A stretch of DNA of 64,000 nucleotides from assembly GCF_000155675.2 (NCBI RefSeq), contig NC_020911.1:2904501-2968500 (forward strand). Reading direction: 5' to 3'. Both the position numbers and the translations under genes were made by a program. Of this stretch, positions 34,369 through 41,587 are shown in pieces. The notes under the pieces are model-generated. The model worked only from the letters and a program-made list of their open reading frames with translations, had not been told where the DNA came from and did not search any database. The number at the start of each line of letters is the position of its first letter. Position 1 is the first letter of the stretch. The DNA comes from Octadecabacter antarcticus 307. GTDB taxonomy: Bacteria; Pseudomonadota; Alphaproteobacteria; Rhodobacterales; Rhodobacteraceae.

Positions 34369-35126
34369 ACAATATCCACATCAAGATTTTGAGGTTTGAG
34401 CAGGTTGTTATTAGAAAACTTGAACCTCAGTTGCCCGTGAAACTGAAGAGCGATTGTCTGCGCCTCAATCTCGTTTTGTGCAGCTACGACCATTCTTCTA
34501 TTTAACCCATTCCGCAACATCGAAGATAATAAAAGCGGAATTTGCCGCTGACCAATGTAGACACACATGAAAAGGTACATCGCAGCACCAAGGGTCTGAT
34601 TGACAGCAAATGATGTAAGAATGGCACCGGTAAATGCAACAAATGGCCCCCACATCCGACGCGAAATCAGCCACAGAGGTGGAATAATCATTGCAAGGAA
34701 AGATTTCCGCATCTCTAAGGTATCAGCAAAATTCTCACTATCTGCAACAATTACATAATTGCTTAGCATCCGAATTTTCTCAATCGGTAGTGTCGGTGAA
34801 ATTTTTTGGTACTGTCCGGCCTGTTCTCCTAGGAGCACAGTGGTTTTATTTTCAATTGGTTTTGCCACAAACACGCTGAAGATTTTTTCGTCCCGTATGA
34901 TTGTCAACAAAACAGGGCGAGGAGCCCGCTCCAACGCGTCTTTAACCGTATCTTCAATTGATTTCACCTTGGGCCAAGACGTGCCATTGACCGCCACGAT
35001 AACATCTTCGGACTGAAGTAGGTACTCCCACTGAAACGCGGTTCCCTGTACCTTTTCTAACCTAAGTGGTCCAGGTAGTATGATCTCTGTGGCCTGGTCC
35101 TCTTGATCGTTTATTTGCTGTGTCAT
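34365..35126 (-). CDS. Membrane protein with PDZ-like domain (flhB-linked ORF 4)
   Basis: 253 residues. 'YLLQSEDVIVAVNGTSWPKVKSIEDTVKDALERAPRPVLLTIIRD' (residues ~36-80) matches the shape of a PDZ peptide-binding fold. A hydrophobic hairpin follows at about 145-195 ('FLAMIIPPLWLISRR', 'AAMYLFMCVYIGQRQIPLLL'). No signal peptide is evident; the PDZ-like part may face either side. It overlaps both neighbours by 4 bp. No known flagellar protein matches, but co-transcription with flhB suggests a motor or secretion role. Confidence 0.6.
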   Translation of the reverse strand: MTQQINDQEDQATEIILPGPLRLEKVQGTAFQWEYLLQSEDVIVAVNGTSWPKVKSIEDTVKDALERAPRPVLLTIIRDEKIFSVFVAKPIENKTTVLLGEQAGQYQKISPTLPIEKIRMLSNYVIVADSENFADTLEMRKSFLAMIIPPLWLISRRMWGPFVAFTGAILTSFAVNQTLGAAMYLFMCVYIGQRQIPLLLSSMLRNGLNRRMVVAAQNEIEAQTIALQFHGQLRFKFSNNNLLKPQNLDVDIV

Positions 35127-35923
35127 GGAAACTTTATAATATCTGGTTCTTGTTGTGGTGGCGTGCGAGGGCGACTGAGGGGGGTACTCGGGGGGGGGCT
35201 AGGCGTCCGCGCCGTGTTGATAAGCTCGTCAAGGGCTGCCACACGGGCATCCATCTGCTCCTGAATTTTTGCAAAGTCTTCAGTATTTGCAGTACTGCCG
35301 GTGGTTTCAATCGCAATTGCAAGGTTCGCAGCCAAGGTTGCGTAGGCCTCGGACTGGGCTGCGAGCGTGTCCTGCATGGTAGTTGAAACATTCATAGCGA
35401 GCTCTCCATTAAGAGTTGCAATACGATCTCCAAGTTCCAATTGCACTGCTTCTGAACGGGCTAGCACCTCCCCCATTGTTGCTATCTCAGCTTGGAGAAC
35501 GACGATTGAATCTATGCTATTGGGCGCTTCGCTTAAAACAATAAAATCTTCACGTAACTGAGACATTTGAGAATCTAGCGTGAGAACAGGAGCCAACGTT
35601 TGATCCATATTTGAAATATTTTGAGCTAAAATTTCTAATAATTCAGTATTAGTCGCGGTCAGCCGGTTTAAACTCGAAGAGGAGCTCTGCCAAATGAAGC
35701 CCATGATCAAAACCGCTACGATGGCGATGCCACTTGCCACGATCAGACCAATTCGGGACATCTTTTCAAGCCGTTGGGCGGCTTTCGATGTCTCACCAAA
35801 CTGGGCAGAAATTCGTTCAAATTCAGCTGTCACATCCATAGAGGCTTCAGCAGCGTCAAGCGCAATTTGAATGCTTTGATCAAGATCGGGAATGACTGCA
35901 CTCTGCGTCTTTTTTAGTGCCAT
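35123..35923 (-). CDS. Single-pass coiled-coil protein with proline-rich tail (flhB-linked ORF 3)
   Basis: 266 residues: a soluble N-terminus with short coiled coil, one membrane helix ('IGLIVASGIAIVAVLIMGFIW', about residues 57-77), a long heptad-rich region to ~235, then a Pro/Ser/Arg tail ('SPPPSTPLSRPRTPPQQEP'). The topology (cytoplasmic N-terminus, periplasmic coiled coil) recalls stator- or secretion-accessory proteins, but there is no OmpA domain and it is not MotB. It overlaps the next gene by 4 bp. Confidence 0.6.
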   Translation of the reverse strand: MALKKTQSAVIPDLDQSIQIALDAAEASMDVTAEFERISAQFGETSKAAQRLEKMSRIGLIVASGIAIVAVLIMGFIWQSSSSSLNRLTATNTELLEILAQNISNMDQTLAPVLTLDSQMSQLREDFIVLSEAPNSIDSIVVLQAEIATMGEVLARSEAVQLELGDRIATLNGELAMNVSTTMQDTLAAQSEAYATLAANLAIAIETTGSTANTEDFAKIQEQMDARVAALDELINTARTPSPPPSTPLSRPRTPPQQEPDIIKFP

Positions 35924-35937
35924 GACTGATTGTCCTG

Positions 35938-36141
35938 CTATGTAATCTTGCGCACGATCAGCGCTTTCGGTTTATAGAATGCACATTCCGTGCCAGTTTC
36001 GCGCAGGACCACGCGCGCGGGAAGATCCTTAGATTTGAAACCGAAATGACTGCATTTCCAAGGCTGACTTAGCTGGTAGGTGACACCCAGAAATTGGCAA
36101 TCACCGCATGTTATGCGAAGCCCTTTTCTCACACCCGTCAT
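35938..36141 (-). CDS. Small Cys-rich protein (flhB-linked ORF 2)
   Basis: 67 residues from ATG 36141, which overlaps the stop of the preceding ORF (ATGA); the longer frame upstream is the neighbour's shadow. 'ITCGDCQFLGVTYQLSQPWKCSHFGFKS...GTECAFYKPK' gives four Cys in a CxxC...C...C spacing that could bind zinc or an Fe-S centre. No family recognised. Confidence 0.55.
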   Translation of the reverse strand: MTGVRKGLRITCGDCQFLGVTYQLSQPWKCSHFGFKSKDLPARVVLRETGTECAFYKPKALIVRKIT

Positions 36142-36365
36142 TTCCAGATAAACCAAAACCAGTGCCACAGGTTGTGAAGATGAAACCGAAACCCCGCTGC
36201 AATACATAAAACACCACAAAGGCCAATTAGAAAAGCCTGTGGTGTCGCGCCTTCAGAGCGGAGTAGGCTAGACTCCCCCACAAAGAATGCGCTGGCGATA
36301 AAGAAAGAAAATGTGCTGATCATCTCCCCTCGACTACGGTGTTTTTTTCGTTTAGGTTGGGTCAT
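36138..36365 (-). CDS. Small membrane protein (flhB-linked ORF 1)
   Basis: 75 residues: basic start (MTQPKRKKHRSRGEM), a helix 'ISTFSFFIASAFFVG' and a second 'AFLIGLCGVLCIAAGFRF', ending in a Trp/His-rich tail. Its ATG overlaps the flhB stop (TAATG), so it is coupled to flhB. Unknown function. Confidence 0.6.
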   Translation of the reverse strand: MTQPKRKKHRSRGEMISTFSFFIASAFFVGESSLLRSEGATPQAFLIGLCGVLCIAAGFRFHLHNLWHWFWFIWK

Positions 36366-37513
36366 TAAAGTGGTTTCCCATCTTCATTGAAAAGCATGTC
36401 TTCAGGTAGATCGACATCCGGTTCCTCCACCTGCTCTTTCTTGTCGAGTTGATAGATGAAGGCGAGAACAGAGGCGACGGCAGTATATAGGGGTGACGGA
36501 ATTTCCTCCCCGATATTGCCAGCAAAAAATAGGGCACGGGCTAAAAGCTCGTTCCGAAACACGGTAACACCAGATTCAGTACCAATACGAATGATTTCGT
36601 GCGCTTGATGACCACGTCCCATAGCGAGAATTTCGGGTGCGCCCGGAGTGCCAACCTCGTATTTCAGTGCGACCGCGAAATGGGTGGGGTTCGTAATTAT
36701 TGCAGTCGAGGTGGGCACTTTATCCATCGCTGCGCGCCGTTCCTTAGCACGCTTACCTGCGGTCATTTGCAAACGGCGGATTTTTGCCTTTAATTCTGGT
36801 GAACCTTCGGTCTCTTTGCTTTCATCCTTCACCTCTTGCAGCGTCATTTTTTGTTCTTGGTTGTGTTGGTACTGCTGCCAAACTACGTCAAACATGGCTA
36901 TAATGGCTAAAACAAGCAAAAATACAATTATGAGCAATAAGAAAACTTCGCTTAGTCGGGAGACCCCGCCAAATAGGTGTGTTGACTGCGCGGTAAGGAG
37001 TTTCTCGAATTGGCTTTCGAAGACGAGCACTGCGGCTCCAATCAAGCAGATCACCTTGAATATTGCCTTCAGCATCTCCACCAGGGCTTTCATGGAAAAC
37101 ATCCGCTTCAGCCCACTGAGGGGATCGATACGGCTGGCTTTGAACGCCAACGCTGAAACTGACCAGTTGATACTTCCTGACATCATCATCTGTGTGAACA
37201 CTGTGATGATAAACAATGGCATAGCAAATATAACTGATTTCCAAAATATAAAGGAAAAGCTGGACCCAAGATTGCGAAAAATTTCATCAGGCAAGCCGTC
37301 TTCTCCAGAAAACCGAAGTAATGCGGCCCACTCTTGTAAGATGCTGGAAAAAAACGGTGTCAGGCCGAGGTATAACAAGAAGCCAACCAGCAGAGTTGTT
37401 AGAACAAATAGCTCCTTAGAGCTTGCAACTTGGCCATCTTCCTTAGATTTTTCCAATCGTTTCTGGGTTGGGTCTTCTGTTTTTTCTTGGCCATCGCTTG
37501 CTTGATCAGCCAT
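36365..37513 (-). CDS. flhB: Flagellar export switch protein FlhB
   Basis: 382 residues from ATG 37513 (MADQASDGQEKTEDPTQKRLEKSKEDGQV), preceded by GAGGTG and overlapping the fliR stop by 8 bp. Four membrane helices fill residues ~30-210. The cytoplasmic domain has the autocleavage motif NPTH in 'AIITNPTHFAVALKYE', followed by the conserved 'IPSPLYTAVASVLAFIYQL'. FlhB switches the export gate from rod/hook to filament substrates. It ends the canonical fli operon but is followed without a break by five unknown genes. Confidence 0.95.
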   Translation of the reverse strand: MADQASDGQEKTEDPTQKRLEKSKEDGQVASSKELFVLTTLLVGFLLYLGLTPFFSSILQEWAALLRFSGEDGLPDEIFRNLGSSFSFIFWKSVIFAMPLFIITVFTQMMMSGSINWSVSALAFKASRIDPLSGLKRMFSMKALVEMLKAIFKVICLIGAAVLVFESQFEKLLTAQSTHLFGGVSRLSEVFLLLIIVFLLVLAIIAMFDVVWQQYQHNQEQKMTLQEVKDESKETEGSPELKAKIRRLQMTAGKRAKERRAAMDKVPTSTAIITNPTHFAVALKYEVGTPGAPEILAMGRGHQAHEIIRIGTESGVTVFRNELLARALFFAGNIGEEIPSPLYTAVASVLAFIYQLDKKEQVEEPDVDLPEDMLFNEDGKPL

Positions 37514-38333
37514 CGTGCACCTCACCAATTGTGTCTTCAACAAATTCGAGCATGAACTCGATCATATCCGCTATTCCAGCTGCAAATGGCGTGGTTGAGA
37601 AGTAGAGCGCTACAAAGCACGTTAGGATCGTCAGGGGGAAACCAAACGAAAATAGGTTAAGTTGCGGGGCGGATCGGGTCACGACGCCTACCGTGATGTT
37701 GGCCAAAAGTAAGATGGAAACGATTGGCAAAGCTAGTCGTGATGCGATGACAAACATATGTCCACCAGCAGTTAGACCCCCACTAATTAAACCGCTGAAA
37801 TTGAAGGGCTCGCCAAGCGGCAAAATCTCAAAACTCATTCTTATGACCCCGATCACATGTAAATGTCCGTTTAGTGACAGAAAAGCTGCGATTGCGAATA
37901 GGTTTAGAAACTGGCTGACAACCGGAGTCTGCCCCCCAGAATTAGGGTCCACCTGCGCGGCAAAGCCCAAGCCGGCGGAAATGGCGATCTGCTCGCCAGC
38001 CATGGCCACTGAAGCGAACAATATCGTAAATGTCAGCCCAAGGGACACACCAATTGCGATCTCGATCAAGACTACTTCAATCAAAGCAAGAAAAGGGAGC
38101 TGATTGGGGTCGGGCACCTCAATCAATCCATAGAGGCTGAAGGCGATCAACACGCTAATGATAATTCGCGCCTGTACTGGGATTGCTGCGGCACCAAAAA
38201 ACGGGGCGGCCATAAAGAACGCACTTAGCCGCAGGATGTGGAGGAAAAAAATCAGCATAAAGTCGATAAACAGCTGAAGATCGAGACCGTTCAGTCCAAG
38301 AATATCATCAAGGCTCGGTAGCTCTCTTATCAT
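37506..38333 (-). CDS. fliR: Flagellar export gate protein FliR
   Basis: A 275-residue multi-pass protein with 'LILRLSAFFMAAPFFGAAAIPVQARIIISVLIAF'-type N-terminus (ILRLSAFFMAAPFFG visible), 'EIAIGVSLGLTFTILFASVAMAGEQIAISAGLGFA' region around residue 105 and a long hydrophobic C-terminus. It forms the export gate with FliP and FliQ. Its start overlaps the fliQ stop by 4 bp. Confidence 0.93.
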   Translation of the reverse strand: MIRELPSLDDILGLNGLDLQLFIDFMLIFFLHILRLSAFFMAAPFFGAAAIPVQARIIISVLIAFSLYGLIEVPDPNQLPFLALIEVVLIEIAIGVSLGLTFTILFASVAMAGEQIAISAGLGFAAQVDPNSGGQTPVVSQFLNLFAIAAFLSLNGHLHVIGVIRMSFEILPLGEPFNFSGLISGGLTAGGHMFVIASRLALPIVSILLLANITVGVVTRSAPQLNLFSFGFPLTILTCFVALYFSTTPFAAGIADMIEFMLEFVEDTIGEVHDG

Positions 38334-38596
38334 TTTAACAAGCGGATTTGTTCAAATATTGAGGCAAAATAGTCCGTCATTTCTTGCATCATAAAAGTCG
38401 AAAAACCTGCCATGGCAGCCAAAACAATCACTAATTTTGGCACGAAGCTCAGGGTCATCTCATTGATGCTTGTGGCGGCTTGAATAATCCCGATCACCAG
38501 CCCTACAGCCAACGCGACTCCAAGTATGGGACCAGCGGCGATGATGATTTGCCAGTATGCTAGCCGTAGACTTTCTATATTGCTGTCAAATTCCAT
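38330..38596 (-). CDS. fliQ: Flagellar export gate protein FliQ
   Basis: 88 residues with two membrane helices: 'WQIIIAAGPILGVALAVGLVIG' and 'VIVLAAMAGFSTFMMQEMTDYF', separated by the conserved 'QAATSINEMTLSFVPKL'. Normal family length. Between fliP (3 bp gap) and fliR (4 bp overlap). Confidence 0.95.
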   Translation of the reverse strand: MEFDSNIESLRLAYWQIIIAAGPILGVALAVGLVIGIIQAATSINEMTLSFVPKLVIVLAAMAGFSTFMMQEMTDYFASIFEQIRLLK

Positions 38597-38599
38597 ACA

Positions 38600-39376
38600 T
38601 TAGATCACATAAGTCGATGCTATGGAGCCGATGGTCATGGCCCAACCATCTACGAGCACGAAAAGGAGCAGTTTGAATGGGAGAGCAACGAGCATAGGGC
38701 TCAGCATCATCATCCCGAGGGACATCAGGATCGACGCAATAACTAAGTCTATCACGAGAAACGGGAGAAACAGCAAAAAACCGATCTGGAACGCGGTTTT
38801 AAGCTCGGAGGTGATAAAAGCAGGCAGCAGAACGGTATAGGGGACATCTTCGTTGGAAGCATAAGGCTCATCGCCCGCCATTTCCGCAAACATGGCCAAT
38901 TCGGCCTCTCTTGTATTAACTACTAAGAATTCGCTCAGTATACCTGCAGCGCCCTCGATCGCCGCAACTGGGGGCAAGTCTCCAGCGAGGTAGGGCGAGA
39001 TCGCATTGTTGTAGATATCCTCGAACGTCGGCGCCATAACGTAGAACGTTAGAAACAGTGCTATGGAAAGTAGGACCTGATTGGGCGGAGTTTGTTGAGT
39101 GCCCAAAGCCTGACGCAAAATGGACAAAACAATAATAATCCTGGTGAATGCAGTTACCCCCAACAGGAAAGATGGTAGAATCGTCAGTACTGTCATTAGT
39201 GCAAGGATCTGCAAAGATAGTGAATATGTTGTTTCTCCATCCGCGCCTGTAGAGATGTTCAAAGCGGGCAGGCCACCACCATCCTGCGCATAAACACTGC
39301 CAAATGGTACGATGCAAAACGCAAGGATGACGCAAATCCAGAATAAGAACGATCTTTGCGACAAAACCCTATTCAT
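38600..39376 (-). CDS. fliP: Flagellar export gate protein FliP
   Basis: 258 residues from ATG 39376, chosen because it overlaps the fliO stop in the compact style of this operon. A signal peptide (SFLFWICVILAFCIVPFGSVYA) is typical for FliP. Then come 'LALMTVLTILPSFLLGVTAFTRIIIVLSILRQALG-TQQTPPNQVL' and the C-terminal 'LGMMMLSPMLVALPFKLLLFVLVDGW'. It is the central gate subunit with FliQ and FliR. Confidence 0.94.
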   Translation of the reverse strand: MNRVLSQRSFLFWICVILAFCIVPFGSVYAQDGGGLPALNISTGADGETTYSLSLQILALMTVLTILPSFLLGVTAFTRIIIVLSILRQALGTQQTPPNQVLLSIALFLTFYVMAPTFEDIYNNAISPYLAGDLPPVAAIEGAAGILSEFLVVNTREAELAMFAEMAGDEPYASNEDVPYTVLLPAFITSELKTAFQIGFLLFLPFLVIDLVIASILMSLGMMMLSPMLVALPFKLLLFVLVDGWAMTIGSIASTYVI

Positions 39377-39668
39377 TGGCATTCTCACTTGGTGGAAGCG
39401 CCAACATGGCGAGCATTTTATTGGGGCCGTGGACGATAACAACGCGTTGACCGTCTAACTCATACAAAGAGAGCTGAGTTGTCCGGTCGATCTGTTGAGT
39501 CTCACGCAGCTTGATCCGTGACGCGGAGGGCTCGATCTGTTTCCGTATTATACCTGCCTTAGAGACGATCACTTGGCGTGCCGCAATCAGTAAGGCAAGA
39601 AACGTCACCACGATTATGATGGTTGAGATATCTGGGCTAGCAGATGTCATCGCTCTGGTTCCAATCAT
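39369..39668 (-). CDS. fliO: Flagellar biosynthesis protein FliO
   Basis: 99 residues (or 93 from the internal ATG at 39650): one membrane helix ('ISTIIIVVTFLALLIAARQV') and a small cytoplasmic domain with 'IKLRETQQIDRTTQLSLYELDGQRVVIVHG', the FliO pattern. It assists FliP assembly. Position between fliN and fliP is canonical. It overlaps fliP by 8 bp. Confidence 0.85.
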   Translation of the reverse strand: MIGTRAMTSASPDISTIIIVVTFLALLIAARQVIVSKAGIIRKQIEPSASRIKLRETQQIDRTTQLSLYELDGQRVVIVHGPNKMLAMLALPPSENANE

Positions 39669-39680
39669 TGCAAGCAGGGG

Positions 39681-39977
39681 CTATATGGTGCCTACACGGC
39701 TTTCAGGATCCACAATTTCGGAGAAGCGTATGCCAAAACGTTCCCCCACCATAACGACCTCGCCTTTTGCTATCTTTGTCCCGTTCACAAGGATATCGAG
39801 AGGCTCACCTGCCAAACGATTAAGCTCCACGACGGAGCCTTCATTTAGGCGGAGTAGTTCGCTAATCGAGATATCTGTGCGGCCTACTTCAATCGACATT
39901 TCTACTTCGATATTTTCTAGCGCACGCAGTTTTTCAGTATCTATTCCTGGCACTTCTTTTTCCTTATTATCTTCCAT
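39681..39977 (-). CDS. fliN: Flagellar motor switch protein FliN
   Basis: 98 residues, mostly the SPOA (surface presentation of antigens) domain: 'VEMSIEVGRTDISISELLRLNEGSVVELNRLAGEPLDILVNGTKIAKGEVVMVGERFGIRFSEIV' (seen in pieces). It lacks the long N-terminal extension of some FliN proteins. Forms the C-ring with FliM and FliG. Confidence 0.94.
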   Translation of the reverse strand: MEDNKEKEVPGIDTEKLRALENIEVEMSIEVGRTDISISELLRLNEGSVVELNRLAGEPLDILVNGTKIAKGEVVMVGERFGIRFSEIVDPESRVGTI

Positions 39978-39985
39978 ATTAATCC

Positions 39986-40966
39986 TTAATCATTAGTCTG
40001 ATTCTGGTTCAGCTTTTCGGTAATAGTTATAGCATTAAATCCTGCGATTTCACCTATATCAGCCGCAAACATTTTCTGACCATGAACAAGCACGCTTAGC
40101 CCGTCCCGCAACTGAATTGGATAAACGTCACCTTTTTGTACCTCAATTAATTGGCGCAAGGATATGCGTGGTTTGCTCAACTGAACGTTGACCGTTAAGC
40201 GCACTTCAGTGACGGCGCGTTCCAAACGCTCGCGCCATGTCAGGTCATCATCTACCACCTCGGACTGCATCCGGGAGCGCAGCTGTGCCGCGATTGGTTT
40301 GAGTGTTTGAAGAGGATAGAGGATGTCAAACTTAGCTTTATTTTCTTGAGGCAACTCGATGGTGAAGCTACAAATAATCACAGTTTCCTCACCGTCGACA
40401 AAAGACGCAAATTGCAGATTTTCCTCGCGTGATTCATCGCTAAAGGTCAACGGCATCAAGTCCTGCCAAGCTATGAGCAGGTTGCGGCTTAATCCTTCGG
40501 TGACAATCTCTATTATCCGACTTTCAGTTGATGTAAATTCTGTACTTGGCTTGTATTTTTGCCCCAGCACGCCTCCATAATAAGCATTTGTCAACGTTGA
40601 GATAAATTCCGGCTGAATTACCATCATTTTACTGCCACGCAATTCGTTAATGCGCGATGTTGTAAGGCACATTAGGGTTGGGAATTCTTTGCAATATTCA
40701 TCAAATGTTTTGACCTCTGGAGGTAGTGCCGTGATCCGAGGCTGAACTCGTAGCATGGGTTGAAAAACGGTCCGTGCAAGTCGCGCGAACCGCTCATTTA
40801 TTACACGCAATGCATAATAATCTCCTAGGAGGGACAGGTCGTCGGAACCAAATTCAAAGCTACGGATATTTTTAGTTTCAGAAACATCAGAAATCGCAAT
40901 TTCGCTCATATTAACACTTTTTACGAGCGCATGCACCTCATCATCTGTAAGCCTATCTGGCGTCAT
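39986..40966 (-). CDS. fliM: Flagellar motor switch protein FliM
   Basis: 326 residues. The N-terminal 'LTDDEVHALVKSV' corresponds to the CheY-P-binding EIDALL-type segment. The middle domain has 'YYALRVINERFARLARTVFQPML' and 'FISTLTNAYYGG'. The C-terminal SPOA domain has 'TEVRLTVNVQLSKPRISLRQLIEVQKGDVYPI'. The middle-domain GGXG-type loop (GGVLGQ) is recognisable. Standard order before fliN. Confidence 0.93.
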   Translation of the reverse strand: MTPDRLTDDEVHALVKSVNMSEIAISDVSETKNIRSFEFGSDDLSLLGDYYALRVINERFARLARTVFQPMLRVQPRITALPPEVKTFDEYCKEFPTLMCLTTSRINELRGSKMMVIQPEFISTLTNAYYGGVLGQKYKPSTEFTSTESRIIEIVTEGLSRNLLIAWQDLMPLTFSDESREENLQFASFVDGEETVIICSFTIELPQENKAKFDILYPLQTLKPIAAQLRSRMQSEVVDDDLTWRERLERAVTEVRLTVNVQLSKPRISLRQLIEVQKGDVYPIQLRDGLSVLVHGQKMFAADIGEIAGFNAITITEKLNQNQTND

Positions 40967-40980
40967 TTACTTTACTCTGC

Positions 40981-41565
40981 CTATTGCATTACAAAAGATG
41001 TTAAAAGAACGCCTTCAACACCACCAAAACCTTCAAGTGCCTCCAGTTCGGCGTTGATGGTGGCTTTTAGGTCCTCTGATAGAGCATTGCGCGCTTCTCG
41101 CCCAACAACGTCTGCTTCACCGTAGTCGCTTAGCGTTGCCAGAATTGCTGCCTTGATCGCAAGTAGGTTGGCCTCCACGTTTTGAAGAATTACTTCATCA
41201 TATTGGGTGGAGATACCTACGCCAATTTGTAGAAAGCGACGAGAATCCTTGAGATTTGTAGTCATTGTTCCGGGAATCTCATAGTAGAGGGTTTGGAAAA
41301 CATCGTCCCTAGCGCTGTCTTTACTCTGCCGCTCTGGTATCTCACCCTCTGTCTCGTCGCTAGCATCTTCTTCAACCTCTGCAGTTAGAGCGCCGTCATT
41401 CCGCTCGATGATTGCAGCGGCAAGCTGCTCAGGCGAATTGGATTGCCCACCAAAAAGAAAGTAGCCCGCACCGATTCCAACACCCATCATTACCAAACCA
41501 ATTACACCAAAGGTTAGGATCGTCCCTAAGCCAGATTTCTTCTTGGGCTCTTCTTCTTCAGACAT
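40981..41565 (-). CDS. fliL: Flagellar basal-body protein FliL
   Basis: 194 residues: short cytoplasmic N-terminus (EEEEPKKKSGLG), one helix ('TILTFGVIGLVMMGVGIGAGYF') and a periplasmic stomatin-like domain with 'YYEIPGTMTTNLKDSRRFLQIGVGIST' and 'LLAIKAAILATLSDYGEAD'. FliL supports stator function around MotB. An acidic linker (EEDASDETEGEIPE) is longer than usual. Confidence 0.9.
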   Translation of the reverse strand: MSEEEEPKKKSGLGTILTFGVIGLVMMGVGIGAGYFLFGGQSNSPEQLAAAIIERNDGALTAEVEEDASDETEGEIPERQSKDSARDDVFQTLYYEIPGTMTTNLKDSRRFLQIGVGISTQYDEVILQNVEANLLAIKAAILATLSDYGEADVVGREARNALSEDLKATINAELEALEGFGGVEGVLLTSFVMQ

Positions 41566-41587
41566 CTCTGCGTCCTCATTCAGTTAA

